64,000 bases of DNA. It comes from Tenodera sinensis (lineage: Eukaryota > Arthropoda > Insecta > Mantodea > Mantidae). The notes beneath the pieces were generated by a model, which was not told the DNA's origin, searched no databases, and saw nothing but the letters and a program-made list of their open reading frames with translations. Positions 11,266 to 24,515 of the stretch are shown here, in pieces (position 1 is the stretch's first letter; the number at the start of each line of letters is the position of its first letter). The stretch is from contig CM060969.1 of NCBI GenBank assembly GCA_030765045.1, positions 46,238,216 to 46,302,215 of the forward strand, in the 5' to 3' direction. Position numbers and translations under genes: made by a program.

Positions 11266-12385
11266 ACTTTGCCATATATCTGTACATTACACCTACATTT
11301 CAGTACCATTTATTATTCAAGTTTAAAGTTGCCTTTATCTATAGTATACGAGAATAGATAAAATAAAATTTTGTAAAAGTACGTAAAAGAATTTTGTAAA
11401 GCTACTGGTTTCCAGTAGCTCGGTAATTGTGGGAAATATTATGTTAAATTTAATTATATTTATTTCATTTATTTTTCTTTAGTAGATTAATAGTGTATTT
11501 TTTTGAGTACGAATAAACGATTCATATATTCATTCATTATTCATTAGGTATAGATTTATTAGCAGGCAGTCTCTTTATGACAATCCTAAAATAGGACAGC
11601 TATCGAACTATTGGGTTTACTCTCTTCATGAAAATATATCTACTAAAAGAGCTCTTCCCTTTCACTTGTTCTCCTCTTTTACAGACTTATAAGCAGATCT
11701 AGCCATGCTCTCTACAGCAGAACAACAAAAGACTGGCTCTAAAAGCAAGACAATTGCATTTAAGTACCCTTGCAGACGGAGGGAGTATTGGGCCATGCTT
11801 TAGCGGAGCCACGCGGTAGTTATAAATAGTAGGGCAGAATAATAATTGCCGGCTGCCAGTGGCCTCTGGAGTACGCCACTGAACCAGAGGCTATAATTAC
11901 TCTTGGTGGTTGGGAACAAGGCAATAATGTGAGAGGAATATTTTTGCGGGGACCATAAAACTGTTCACTGCTCTAATTTAAAACTTGTAAAAATAATTAG
12001 TACCATCATCTCACAGCTTAAGTTAACACCTAGCCTCAGGGAGACGATGTTCTGAGCCACTAGTTTCCTTGCTGTTCTTCTGTTTGGGAACCTATATTAG
12101 AATTTTTAAGGGTACAAGGTAGTCTGAGCATACAGAAGTTACCATTAATGAGTTAAATTAAGTTAAGGGAAGGCGAAATGCCATATCTATTTAATGTTAA
12201 TACTTGATCCATTATTAGAATACTATTTAACATAATTAGCTGATTCTTTTAACACATGTTCGGTGACATTTTTACAGTTCATTGATGAAATGAAATATAT
12301 TTTCTTTATCAGAAGCAAAGCTATGATTTTTAATACACTACTTACATTTTTATTGAAGTATAAGGGGTTTTAAATTTTTAAAAAA
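11266..12385. other. AT-rich sequence containing a perfect small hairpin
   Basis: No gene recognised. At about 11403-11423 AGCTACTGG and CCAGTAGCT are exact complements around a 3-base loop. Downstream is an AT-rich stretch with ATTCATTCATT repeats, which could be the decayed 3' end of a retroelement. Confidence 0.3.
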
Positions 12386-12678
12386 TCAGATTTGCTGCAC
12401 TCGCATGACTTTCTCTACTCTTATACTAACCATTCTTACACACTGTTATTCCTATATCTTCTTCGGCTAGTTGACATATACATTTGCAAAAATTATCGTG
12501 TTGCTTATTGCCTTGTAGGTGCAAGGGAAATATTAGAATACAGGCTTCGAGCGATAGTCAAATCTTTTGAAGCTTTGAGATTCCGTTCTCTTTGCACGGC
12601 TAAAATATGTAAAAATATGAATAACGTTCTTCCCTTTTGACGGAAGTTTAAGTAGCAATATCTCCGAAATGTGTCACT

Positions 12679-12727
<49 letters not shown>

Positions 12728-13180
12728 TGCAGTTTAGCAAGATCCACATTTTTTTGTAGACTAAGATTTGGTCTACCTCTTACGGTTTACCAGTCTTGCA
12801 AAAGTCATCCAGAGTAAACAGGGCTAGACAGGCTATAGCCAGAAAATTCAAAATATGCATTTCATTTCTATAAAAGTAGCTCAGACATATGGCATTTTAA
12901 TCAAAATCGGTACAGCCATTTTCGAAAAAATCAGCATTATGTTCCATGCAAAGAGTAGTTTAGGGTGGAGGAATTTTCTTCAGGGTCTTCGTGTCGCATC
13001 CTTAGAAGATATTAAACTTAAATACCAAGTTCTGATTTCTGAGTTATGCTGTCCACAGACTGATAGACACGCGCACACGCACGCACACACATTTTTCTAA
13101 GAGTTTTTATGAAATTAGGGGCCTCAAAACATATTTTCGGTGAAATCTCCACATCAAATTTTGGGTGGAATAGATAAAAC
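12386..13180 (-). repeat. Family A repeat, copy A5, minus strand
   Basis: It starts with AATCAGATTTGCTGCACTC..GACTTTCTCTACTC, the reverse complement of the family 3' end, and runs to TCAAATTTTGGGTGGAAT near the family 5' end. The poly(A) run 12680-12723 and the CA-rich tract 13068-13090 fall at the two sites where other copies also grow simple repeats. Confidence 0.75.
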
Positions 13181-14429
13181 CATTTTGATTGAAATAAAAC
13201 CTCCTTAGTGATAAAAGTTTACGATTAAGCACCTCTATGAATTATATACCAAAATGAGCTTACGATCTGAAATATTTAAACCTCAATTTGGAAAAAAAAG
13301 TCACAAAATTTCCCATTTCGACTCCTCTTAAATTACCATAGCTCTTAAAATTCTCAATGATTTTCTCTAAAAATGTTAGGAGTTTATTCTACATATAATG
13401 AAAATTATTTCAGGCAGTTATTTGCATTTATAGCATTATAGTGGTTGAGTCTATAAATATTATCTCATCCAACGTTGTATAGCTACAACACATAGTTGAA
13501 CTCTCCGAACTGCAGTAATAATTTTATAACGTATATTAGTGATATTAACAAAGCAACAGCATTACAATTTTGTCAGTTTTAGTTTTCTGACTTTGCAAAC
13601 AATGTTCTTTAAATATCTAGCACATAACTAAACAATTGAGGTTCAAAAGATAGCTAATTATATGTGCTAAGAACAAGCATGAAAATATATAATTGTGTAT
13701 TACGAGTAGTTTCAGAGAACCTATCATTGCATTGCGATTACGTATGAATTCCTGTTGTTCATTGTCATCCTGAGTACACCTGTACTTAGTAGCCACGTTC
13801 TCTGCACGTTTTTATGTGCAATGCATGATCTACACACAAAATAAATTACACTTTAATGGCGAGTTTCGCCAACCGTCGTCAAAGCCCTTGAAGATCGTCA
13901 AAACTGTTGACGGCTCATCAAAAGTAGAAGTTCCGTTTCACCAAAATGCATCATCCTTTATGACCGCGAAATCCCGTCAACTTTTGAGACACAAATTTCC
14001 TTCCTTCCTTCCTTCAAGTCATTGGCAGCCCATCAATGTTATGTAAGTACTACTTCAGCCCCATCGCATTTAGTTTCATTACAGAAATGAATAATTTGCA
14101 TTTTCGATATTGAGATGTTCAAGAAGTTTATTGAAAATATGGGTCAGGACTTTTATTCGTGCCAGAAACAGTCATTTCTATGAAATGAATGACGTAAAGT
14201 GTGGCTCACCACAGATTATCAAAATAGGTGGTGATGAAATATTAGAAGAGAGTGGAATACACTCAAACAGTGATCCAAGAATTTTATGCAACTACTAATT
14301 TTGGCGTTGTGGACACCATTGACTGTACCTATTCCTGTGCCCATTTTGTGACCTATTGGACCTAATACCAATAGCATGTTGAAACACTAACTCATTTCCC
14401 CTCAATATTCAGGTAAACGTACCAATTAC
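13181..14429. other. Unassigned sequence with one short ORF
   Basis: An ORF of 76 codons at 13816-14046 ends beside a splice-donor-like TGTAAGTA, but no domain is recognisable and part of it is a TTCC repeat. No element was supported. Confidence 0.3.
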
Positions 14430-14960
14430 TACCCTCATATAGGCAACGAAAGGTTGCAGAGTGTGACATTGGTCGTTCAACAATATACGGACGAGAGGCG
14501 ACCGGGTGACCTTGGATACTACGAGCAGCTGTGTGTGTACGTGACCGTAATAATGGCGGTAGAACTCAAAATAAAGGTCCGAGACAACAGGGCAACTAGC
14601 GACTGTGTGTGTGTGATCGAAGAGCGCGATAACACCAGTAGTGTCAGAAGCTTCTAGTTAATTCCACTGAGTCATCGTTACACGTGTGTATGAAGGATTC
14701 TCGAAGGTCACGTGAAGCCGATTCCAGTATAAATAGGACAGACAGTGAGCAGTTAGTTGAGTGAGTGAAAGAGTAGGTGCCAGTTCGAGTTGTGTAAGTT
14801 TAGTTGTGTAAGTTACGAGAGTGAGTCGGCCAGCCTGCCGAGTACCGATATACAGATGTAAGTCACCCTTGGGGTATTTATCCCTGATATGAGATTCCCT
14901 TGTGGTCTAACCGTGAAAAAGTACGAATCAGCTGGGGAACTTAACGTCGTACTGGCAAGT
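14430..14960 (+). promoter_or_regulatory. Possible pol II promoter or solo LTR
   Basis: This GC-richer block contains a consensus TATA box TATAAATAG at 14728-14736. About 20 bases downstream is CAGTTAGTTG, an initiator-like position. Two CACGTG motifs lie upstream, at 14709-14714 and within ACACGTGT near 14681. The arrangement resembles the U3/R part of an insect LTR. I found no partner LTR, no gag or pol, and no convincing target duplication, so a solo LTR is only one reading. Confidence 0.3.
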
Positions 14961-14962
14961 AT

Positions 14963-15034
14963 GCCATGGTAGCTTAGGGGCTAAAGCAGCCGCTCGATAA
15001 GCGAAAGATCCGTGGTTCAAATCCCAGCTATGGC
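14963..15034 (+). tRNA. tRNA-like sequence, probably a tRNA pseudogene or SINE head
   Basis: The 72-base segment has a full 7-bp acceptor stem (GCCATGG with CTATGGC, one G-U pair) and a perfect 4-bp D stem (GCTT/AAGC). It also has a B box GGTTCAAATCC and a 7-T run at 15040-15046 that would terminate RNA polymerase III. The anticodon and T stems contain mismatches and position 33 is C rather than T, so it is unlikely to be a working tRNA. Read literally, the anticodon would be GAT. Confidence 0.45.
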
Positions 15035-15046
15035 ATTGATTTTTTT

Positions 15047-15460
15047 CAGTCCTGACTCCACCTCTTAAATGTTCCCTATATTTGAAATCGAACTGCACAT
15101 TACATTCATTCGGTTACCTTTACTCACGTCTCTTTTACAAAACACAGTCGCATTTCTTTCTCTACTCACCCTTGTAGAAAGAATCCATACGATAAGGCTG
15201 ACATGAAAATGCAACGTCTTACATTCATACAGCTTCATCTACTTTCTTTTCTTTCTGTGGTATTTGGGTTGTTCAACTGCTTTTGCGTAGTGTTTTCCCG
15301 GTGTTTTTATTTATTTTCCTTATTTTGGGTTCTTTATAGTAGGTATTCAACGTAAGTCTAAAAGTTGCAGGTAAAACCTGTCAACTAAATGCATCAATTA
15401 CGCGGACTGCTGCAAATAGTGCAGACTAAATTACTCTATAATACAATGACATAAACAAAG
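15047..15460. other. Unassigned sequence
   Basis: Nothing recognised between the tRNA-like segment and family A copy A6. Confidence 0.3.
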
Positions 15461-15935
15461 AATCTGATGTGTTGCACTCATCTGACTTTCTCTACTCATG
15501 TACTATCTTAAAGCTCTTATTCCTCTACTTTCTTCATGTAAGTCGAGATTAACTTTCGCAGAAATTATTTTATTACTCATTTTCTTGTACGTAGAAGAGG
15601 AATATGGAAATACAGTAGGCTTTGAGCTCTTGTCAAATATTTTAAAGCTTTGTAATTCCTATCTTTGCACAGCTAAGATATAAAAAAATGAGTAACGGAC
15701 TTCCATTTGTGGAAAGTATTGCAAAACTCTCACAAATAACAAGGAATATCTCCGAAATGGTTCACTCAAAAGGAACAAAAAATCGTTTAAACATGAATTG
15801 CATGTTTTAACGAGTCCTGCGTGTTTTGTATGGTAAGATTTGGTCTAGGTATATTTTACGGTGTATATATATCTTAAACATATAGTATTTTAATAAAAAT
15901 CGTTGTAGCCATTTTCGAGAAAATTAATTCCGCGG
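15461..15935 (-). repeat. Family A repeat, copy A6, minus strand, truncated
   Basis: It begins AATCTGATGTGTTGCACTC and GACTTTCTCTACTC, the inverted family 3' end, and breaks off at GCCATTTTCGAGAAAATTAA in mid-consensus. Confidence 0.7.
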
Positions 15936-16009
15936 AGCGCTGCAAGTAGCTTCCATTACAAACGTGTAAACACTAAATCGCACAGTAATAGTCTCACATA
16001 AATAAAAAG

Positions 16010-16490
16010 GCTTCGAGGAAACAGCTGATGAACGTCTTTCTTGAGGAGAGTCTGGACCTCTCCCATTTTTTGTTGGTGTCAGGTAAGGACCCACATCTGT
16101 TTAGCAGGCTGGTATATTTTTTGCCTCTGTTGCGGCCCGCCCGGAGTTGCGCGGCCAACCAGCCTGGATTTCTGCTTCCCGCTTGGGCAACGCCTGCTCC
16201 AACCGCACACAACAGACGGTCGTTTCTATGGCAACCAAACCACATTCCCTCGCAGTGACGGCAAAACATGGCGTTTCTCTTCTGTGGCTTCCGTAGTCTC
16301 TCTGAGGTAAAAAGATATTACACACTCTTTGGTCTGAGGTACGGTATCGTAGTCTTTTGTTTTTATCAGCAGCTGCCACATGGAACCCATTACTGGCCGC
16401 TTGTGGCTTGAAAATGTGTCGCAATAGATGCTTACTGGCCTCGGTTATTTCAGCCATTCCGATAAAACTAGAAACAACGATGAGCACTAT
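16010..16490. other. GC- and CpG-rich island with ORFs on both strands
   Basis: This block is visibly richer in G+C and CpG than the flanks. It holds overlapping ORFs: 76-89 codons on plus, and 91 and 128 codons on minus. One plus-strand possibility is ATGGCG at 16268 running 39 bases to a donor-like GAG/GTAAAA. No domain is recognised. It could be a promoter/first-exon region, a decayed transposon end or another repeat. Confidence 0.3.
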
Positions 16491-16550
16491 TTTCCGTCGC
16501 TTTTTGTATACATAATAGGCAAATGTAATCCGTACTTATTCACCACTTAC

Positions 16551-17084
<534 letters not shown>

Positions 17085-17134
17085 GTTCAATACCGAGTCT
17101 TCATTCCATATTCATGCCTTTAGATTCCCTGGCT

Positions 17135-17640
17135 ATGCAGCCATCTGTGTAGGTGTCTGAATAGTAGAACTCAAAAACATACTAACCTTGAAATTTAAAT
17201 TTAGCATCTTACAGGAATGGGATGCGAAGATTTTAAACAAACACCTCCCATCCCGAACTACCGTTACATGGAAACATAGGTACGTTGTTTTTATTTTTTC
17301 GAAGATATTGGAATGGCAAACGAAATCGATTCACGCATTTTCTGGGAAGAGCTTGTGAAGCCTTCTTCATTCTGAAGGACTTTTGTATAATGTAAACCTT
17401 AAGAGATAGGCAAAGGTTTACTATGTCCAATGTAGATCTTCATAAAGTATACAAGTTATGTCAATTATTTTTTTGTCTGTGCAGATAACCATTTCCGAAT
17501 ATTTCTTCTTATTGGTTTGCGTTTTCAAATAGGTAATTTGCCTTTTCTCAAATGTTACTTTTTACTTCTCGTGGTGATGCAAAAAGCACCTCATAGCGAC
17601 ATACTCTTTAAAAATCTGGCTATTCACTTTACCTACTTTA
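17135..17640 (+). repeat. Family A repeat, copy A7, old
   Basis: Diverged match from GAACTCAAAAACATACTAACC through GGGATGCGAAGATTTTAAAC, ACTACCGTTACATGGAAA, TAAACCTTAAGAGATAGG and GATAACCATTTCCGAATAT. No termini remain. Confidence 0.5.
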
Positions 17641-17736
17641 CAATGAAATGTGTAAATGTGAGTCGAAGGTTTATCTGGATTAATAACTAGTATTTGAAAT
17701 TATACAGTTTTGTAGAAGAGTAGGTCATTCTATTTT

Positions 17737-17896
17737 TCTCTCTCTCTCTCTCTTTTTTTTTTTATTTTATTTCTTTTTTTTTTTTATTTTTTTTTTTTAA
17801 ACCTGACCAGATAGTGCTGGGAAATATTGAATGTTGTAATGTTCACAGTTTTAAAACACACACACAGACACACAGACACACACACACACACACACG
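17737..17896. repeat. Polypyrimidine tract and (CA)n microsatellite
   Basis: CT repeats and T-rich runs occupy 17737-17800, and a CA/CAGA repeat occupies 17857-17896. The intervening bases hold nothing recognised. Confidence 0.85.
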
Positions 17897-18182
17897 GGCG
17901 CTGTCAGATGCGGTAACACCTGAGTGGTAACCTCGGCTAAAATGATTTTAAATTTACTTATTATTGATGGCAAAGTTGAATTTGCTTATGAAGATAAGTG
18001 ACAACCAGCCTTATAGGTACCTACATCTCAACAAAAAATTTAAAACCAACAGTTCAAGTTTAATTCGGTTGAAGATATGCCAAAGTGAAATCTACAATTG
18101 CAACTAATAATGAAGTGTTGGAAAAAATTAAGACAATTTGGTTATATATAATGCAATATAGATACATTAGAATGCTTACGCA

Positions 18183-19094
<912 letters not shown>

Positions 19095-19290
19095 TTTGAA
19101 CTGGTCTGGTGGTTGGCATGCTAGCTTTCAAATCTCGAGGTACCGAGGCTACCGTCTGGAAAATGGAGGTTTTCTTTAGCCAGGATTATCTTCATCCTCA
19201 CTAGAGCCTGTGGTGTGTAAATGTGTGCGTGTTTCTTGTGTGTATGTGTTATGTGTGTGAATTTAATGTTTATAAAGAAAACTCAACATA
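19095..19290 (+). mobile_element. tRNA-derived SINE (S5 type)
   Basis: The head has an A-box-like TGGTGGTTGGCATGC and a weak B box near TTTCAAATCTCG. The body GTTTTCTTTAGCCAGGATTA and a GTGTGT-rich end match the minus-strand copy at 10035-10225. Confidence 0.5.
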
Positions 19291-19764
19291 ACAAACCTAA
19301 AGTTTATTAATAGTAAATAAGGCACCATAGTTATCAATGAGCAATTATTCTAAAAGGAAATGTCGCCGATATGACCTTAGGTGTTTAAGGTGACAAAAAT
19401 GAAAAAAAAGTAAATTTGATCAATATTAATCGTTGATGTTCAAAATATAAGACCTTTAATATTGTTATTATTTCTGTAAAAGAAATCGCAAATTTGCGTT
19501 TAAATCATGCATTAGTTCGCTTTAATAAAAGCATATTCCATCTAGCTGACTTACACAGGTAAGCAGACACAACATTTAATGGCGGCTGGTATCTGATCAC
19601 AACCATTCTCTTCCCTGTTGTATAAATACATTTTGTTGGCGCAAATGATATTTATACCTCCGGATTTACAGCATGTTTAAGTATAAAAGCAAAAACACAT
19701 TAGAACAATTGGTGGTAGGCCAGTGATTGGATTTGATGTTGGCCAGCTCCTCATATTTCCTCCT
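19291..19764. other. AT-rich sequence, nothing recognised
   Basis: No element or gene supported. Confidence 0.3.
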
Positions 19765-19790
19765 GCATTTTTAGAAAAGTGTGTGTGTGT

Positions 19791-19846
<56 letters not shown>

Positions 19847-20255
19847 CAGAGAGAGAGAGAGAACAGCATAACTCAAAATCGAAAAGCCGGTTAAAAACCA
19901 AAGTTGAAGTTTAAGAAGATTTTAAGATTTTTGAAGAAAATTCCTGCACCCTAAACTACTCTTTACGTGGAAAAGATTAATCCGAAAATTTTTATTTTCT
20001 CAATAATGGCTCCAAAAATTTGGCTTAAAATTTTTAAAGTTTAAAGTATTTTTATGGCAAATGAAATGTATATTTTAATTTTCTGGCTATAGGCCATGTA
20101 GTCCTTTTGGCCCTTGATGACTTTTGCATAACCGGTACCTAAACCGTAAGAGAAAAACCAAATCTTACTATAGAAATAATGCAGGTCTCATTTAAATACA
20201 CAATTTATGTTAAATGATCTTTTTTGTGAAATAAACTATTTCGGAGGTTAAGTGC
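19765..20255 (+). repeat. Family A repeat, copy A8, with long (GT)n
   Basis: It starts within the family at GCATTTTTAGAAAAGTG. The GT tract is expanded to about 65 bases (19780-19844) plus a GA run. It continues through AACAGCATAACTCAAAATCG and AAACTACTCTTTACGTGG to ATAAACTATTTCGGAGG. The 5' start and the 3' third are absent. Confidence 0.7.
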
Positions 20256-20429
20256 AACATACCAAATTTTGTTTCTTTAGTTTTTTTTTTTTCTTTTCTT
20301 TTCTTTTCGTGGTTACTGAGAATAAACAAGGTTATAATGACGTTACGCTATTGCTTTTTTCCAAAATGCGATTTTTTCTATGCATTTCATCTTTAAGTAG
20401 CGATGCGGTAACCCGGATGCAACAATGTG

Positions 20430-21117
20430 GAAGTTATTCAGCTGCTTAACAAATAACTATTCTTGCAATTATTAAATCTTCCCTTAAATAAATTTAACAA
20501 GGCAGTAATTCTTTCGGATTCTAAAGCTGCAATTCAGGGAATATGTTCAAATACTACAAAGAAGTCAACAAAAATTAGAGAATGCTACAAAATGGTAACA
20601 CAACTCCAAAAATTTAATAAGACTGTTCATCTCCAATGGATTCCAGCACACTGTGGAGTCATGGGGAACGAAGCTGCAGACTCACTTGCAAAGAAAGGCA
20701 CAACAATAAAACAAAAGTCTAAATTCAATTTCTCATATTCCTCAATAAAACGCTTGATCATTAAAAAATTTTCTCATTCATACCTACAAGAAATAGAAAC
20801 AAATGCCAAAGATAAAAAATGGATTACACTACTTTCCAACCCAGATATAATCCCCCAGAGACCAAGGAAAACAGCGGTTGCAGCCTTCCGACTACTGACA
20901 AATCACGACTGCTTAGCAAGTCATCTCTACAGAATAGGTATCTCAGCCTCACCAATATGTGTCCTGTGTAACGATCCAGCAGAAATGAATGAAGAACACT
21001 TGAAGACCTGTGAAGCATTAAGATCAGAAGGAACTACAGTTCAAAAGTATTGGAAAGCACGAATGCTAATGGCTTCATTGCAAGATGCAAGGCACTAGAA
21101 AACAACAACAACAACAA
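20430..21117 (+). mobile_element. 5'-truncated LINE 3' end: RNase H domain and zinc-knuckle tail
   Basis: An open frame (20463-21098, 211 codons) encodes the C-terminal part of a non-LTR retrotransposon polyprotein. RNase H signatures are VILSDSKAAIQ (residues about 15-25, catalytic Asp 19) and WIPAHCGVMGNEAADSL (59-75, catalytic Asp 73). A C-terminal C-x2-C-x9-H-x3-C motif lies at residues 166-183. This order is typical of RNase H-bearing LINEs of the jockey/LOA/I type. Upstream of 20463 weaker coding traces need a frame shift. It ends in a CAACAACAACAA tail, and CAACAATGTG flanks both sides (20420-20429 and 21112-21121) as a possible 10-bp target duplication, though part of that match overlaps the tail. 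Only the 3' end was copied, so it is dead on arrival. Confidence 0.85.
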
Positions 21118-21121
21118 TGTG

Positions 21122-21985
21122 TCGTATTTGTGATTGTTAAACAGTGCTTTTACATAATAGTTTCTCAGAATTTTTATTATTTATAGGATTTTTTTTTCCC
21201 TTTATAGTGCCTTGAGGGTTTCAATTAATTCTGAGTTTATTCTGTAATATTTTAAATGCCGTGAAAGAAATGCAAGTCTAAAAGTTTTAGGGATGAATCC
21301 TCAGACCACGAGCAAGGCTGGGTATACCAGCTATCATTAGAATAAGTAATGCTTAAGCAAGGCTTTACTTATCCCGCTATATAGGTCTATATATTAAATT
21401 AGAATATCTTTTGTAGCAATACAAATTGTGCACAGTATCCTAAAGTGCAATACTCACAAGAATTACTAACATCATTCAAATAAAGTATCGCCCATAACTC
21501 TGTGTATCGACTGAAGAACAATAAAGTTCTAGTTCTGTGCTCTCTAAATTAAAGACTTAATTTATAGACTATTTGGGAGTATTTATCCGAGTGTTAGCGG
21601 AGACATTAGCCTGCCTGGAGGATGGCACAGGATTATGCCATTACCTGGTGCAATAAAGCACTACTAACCTACCCATAACACGCCTCCTCATGTTCAATAA
21701 CTTTATTTATAGCCCTCTAAAAACTTTGTCTGCCATTGATAAAGATACTCATATAATCTGCAAGCCATCTAGTACGAGCATCGTTATAGAAAGTCGTCTG
21801 GCAAACTTTTGAACCTGATGGAATTAACTTAGACAAAGATCGCCGCTGTTGTAAAATCTTACGGTAATCAGTACGGTAATTATGAATAGAATATGTACCT
21901 GAAGGCTCTCTGTAAATAAGTATTTTATTTTACAAAGTTAAACTCCCTCCTGGAAGGAGCTGGAAAAGTCTTCATATGTTAGTGT
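21122..21985. other. Unassigned sequence
   Basis: No ORF, box or repeat recognised. Confidence 0.3.
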
Positions 21986-22440
21986 AATCTACGCCATTAG
22001 CTCTACAAGAAAAGACGTGGAACGTGCAGCGGTCACGTGGTAGGAGCTGACATTCAGAGATAGCTCCGCTCGATAAAGTGTGAGGCTCGCATTCGGACCG
22101 TCTCGGACTTGAATACTGGCGACCGTCAACTCTTCCAAGGGTTTTTGTGGTTTCCTCGAGTTGGTAAGTGACTGCTGGAGTGGTTCCACTTATACCAAGA
22201 ATTTCTTGTCAATTTTCTTCACCGTCATCTGTTTCATAGTTGGACATAGTAGGTATTCGATGTGCTGCGGCTGAGCGGTGGTAGTGTTTTGTTTCCCCCT
22301 GAAGTCGATCGGACTGTTCATAGATCCACTTTGTGAGCAAGGAACCCCCGAGAACTCGGGGCTTGTGAGCAGGCGTTTGGTGTGTTTAACCTGGAATCGT
22401 TATGTACCCCGCCTATTTTTTATGAAGGTGGAGACGGGAT
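21986..22440 (+). mobile_element. SINE-like GC-rich repeat
   Basis: A tRNA-like head near 22045-22115 has GATAGCTCCGCTCGATAAAG and GGACTTGAATACTGG. It is followed by GGTTTCCTCGAGTTGG, a motif shared with the S2 SINE at 28412 (GGTTTCCTCGAGTCGC). The second half is GC-rich with no further match seen. Confidence 0.4.
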
Positions 22441-22484
22441 ATTATATCTCTTGACATGAAACCTGTAGTGTTTATTGTATTAGT

Positions 22485-22815
22485 CCTTGTGTGCGTCCGT
22501 CTGTATGAAGTCTGTCTGTGGACACATAACTCACAAACGAAAAGTCAATTAAATATCAAACTTGCTATTTAAGTACAGCATGTTCCAAGGATGCATATGT
22601 GTAGTTTCAGAAAAATAGTCCTTCACCCTAAAATATCCTTTACACAGAAGAATTGTTAAAAAAAATTAGTATTTTAAAAATGACAACGATTTTGAGTAAT
22701 ACCTAGGCATTTAATCTATTTCCATCACAATTAAAATGCATATGTTGGATTTTCTAGGTATAGATTCTATTTCCATTTTCAGTTACTCTTGCATAAGTGG
22801 TAAACCGTTACTGCT
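22485..22815 (+). repeat. Family A repeat, copy A9
   Basis: Matches from the GTCTGTCTGTGGACACATAACTC region through GGATGCATATGTGTAG and CCCTAAAATATCC to GTGGTAAACCGTTA, followed by short C and A runs at about 22817-22844. Both termini are missing. Confidence 0.55.
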
Positions 22816-22856
22816 CCCCCCCCCCCCAAAAAAAAAAAAAAAAATCGTAGAGTAAC

Positions 22857-22970
22857 TGGCCCTATAGCTCAGGCGGTAGTGTAAACTGCCTGCTGTGTGA
22901 GGGTCGTGGGTTAGATTCTAGCAAGGTTATTCCTTGTCCTTCCCAGAGTCTGGAAGCATGAATGAGATAT

Positions 22971-23032
<62 letters not shown>
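22857..23032 (+). mobile_element. tRNA-like SINE head followed by (GT)n
   Basis: GGCCCTATAGCTCAGGCGG carries an A box and GTGGGTTAGATTCTAGC a B box, with D-arm-like spacing. A short body leads into a perfect GT tract of about 58 bases (22974-23032). Confidence 0.55.
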
Positions 23033-23033
<1 letters not shown>

Positions 23034-23286
23034 AATCAGATGGAGAGAGAGGAAGAAAGAGAGAACTAATTTATAAAACCCCCCAAAACACCGATGGTAA
23101 ATGTACAGGGGTTAACAACATTGCCGATATTCCAAACGTTCGAAAGGCAAAAGTTAGCCCATTTGACCATGCAGTTCTAAACGGGGTATCAATGGAGGGG
23201 AGAGTTAACGATATTTTTTGTTATTGATTTGAATTTCTAAGTACTTTATGATTATCTCCAACTGCATATTGCTATTCACTTGTACT

Positions 23287-23790
23287 TTCTCTACCACATA
23301 GCTACCATAGTAGGTGGAAGGGGCATTTATTCATTCCATCAACAAATTCGATAGCGAGATTTCACTGGAAATAGACGTCTTGAGGTTCCCTGTATCTTTA
23401 TACAAAAAATGTAGAGCTCGTTAAGCACAGCATGTATGTGAACCTTTCTTTTCTTTTTTTTTTTTTTTTTTTTTGTGGAGGTAACCATTTCAGAAACATT
23501 CCTTATTATTGGTTTAAACTGTCAAACACTTATACTTTTCTCAAATAGGAATACGATATTCGTTTCTTTTATGCCTTGGCTATTCAATACGAATGAACTT
23601 TTAATGCCATGGCATAGTGACCAACTCTTAAATGGTTCAATAACCGCTTGTGGCTTATTGTAATCCCATATTCCCATTCCTAAAGGAAATATGTATAAGA
23701 CAACTTTTATGAATGTCTCTCTCGATTAACATGAAGTAGAAAGAAGAATAAGATTTTTGAAAAATAGTTTGTTGAGGAATAGGCAAATGA
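23287..23790 (+). repeat. Family A repeat, copy A10, internally deleted
   Basis: It has the 5' end TGTACTTTCTCTACC..GTAGGTGGAAG and GAGATTTCACTGGAAATA, skips the middle, and resumes at AAAAATGTAGAGCTCG, a T run (23456-23474) and GTAACCATTTCAG. The last part is the decayed family end near 23785. Confidence 0.6.
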
Positions 23791-23821
23791 ATGGAACACA
23801 CATTTAGAAAGATTCATGCAC

Positions 23822-24224
23822 AGAAAGCAGAATGGGCAGTGTCGTGGTCGAGTGGTTAGACCGGGTTGCTTAGCGCTTAGGCAACCCGGGTTCACTCTCA
23901 GGGACCCGCATGTGGTATTAGTGGTGGACGAAGCGGCGTCTGGACGGGCTTTCTCCGGGTTCTCCGGTTTCCCCCGCACTCATTCCACCAATTCTCCATC
24001 ATCACCTTTCCAATCATCGATTTCGCCTGCATTAAATATCATCCTTCCTCACTATCATACCTGGTACTTGACTGATTACCCACTTCCAGGTCTTCGCTCT
24101 ATCCCGTCCATAGGTTCCTAAGCTCCCCGACAGGCGTCTGACCTTAGGCACTGGCTTGTAAGTCGTAGGGGTGTAAGTCCTGCACAAGAGGAGGATACTC
24201 AGGTAACGAAGAAGAAAGCAGAAT
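23822..24224 (+). mobile_element. tRNA-derived SINE (S1 type) with 12-bp target duplication
   Basis: The SINE body is 23834-24212. The head has TGGTCGAGTGGTTAGACC (A box) and GGGTTCACTCTC (B box region). The body includes GGACGAAGCGGCGTCTGG and GACGGG..TTCTCCGG, and the tail has CTGGCTTGTAAGTC and a GAAGAAG end. AGAAAGCAGAAT occurs exactly on both sides (23822-23833 and 24213-24224), so this is a well-delimited insertion. The copy at 37116-37466 is the same family. Confidence 0.8.
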
Positions 24225-24369
24225 TGATACTGGTTAGAATTTGACTATGGCTTTAACTTAATGCCAACTTACACCTGCAACGAAATATGTAAATTGTAAA
24301 GAAGGTTTATAAAAACAAGTAGATAAAACCATAAGCTTTTATAGATGATTAAGGAAGATTTTGCTCTGG

Positions 24370-24515
24370 CTTTACCACCTATAAGAAAATTAGCAACAAG
24401 ATAATTTCTGCAAATGTTTACCTCCACTAACATGAAGAAGATATAGGAATAAAAGTTTGTAAGAATAGTTAGCACGATGGCAGGGAAAGTCAAGTGAGTG
24501 CATCACATCAGATTT
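24370..24515 (+). repeat. Family A repeat, copy A11, 3' end only
   Basis: Matches the last ~145 bases: CACCTATAAGAAAATTAGC, ATTTCTGCAAATGTTTACC, GAAGAAGATATAGGAATAAA and the end CAGGGAAAGTCAAGTGAG..CATCACATCAGATTTT. A weaker match may extend left to about 24235. Confidence 0.7.

Noticed and set aside
12680..12723. 44-base A run as a LINE or SINE tail
   Set aside because: It sits inside minus-strand family A copy A5 at the site that is T-rich in plus-strand copies.
19677..19914. Short ORFs with poly(Thr-His) or poly(Cys-Val)
   Set aside because: They are readings of the (GT)n tract in family A copy A8.
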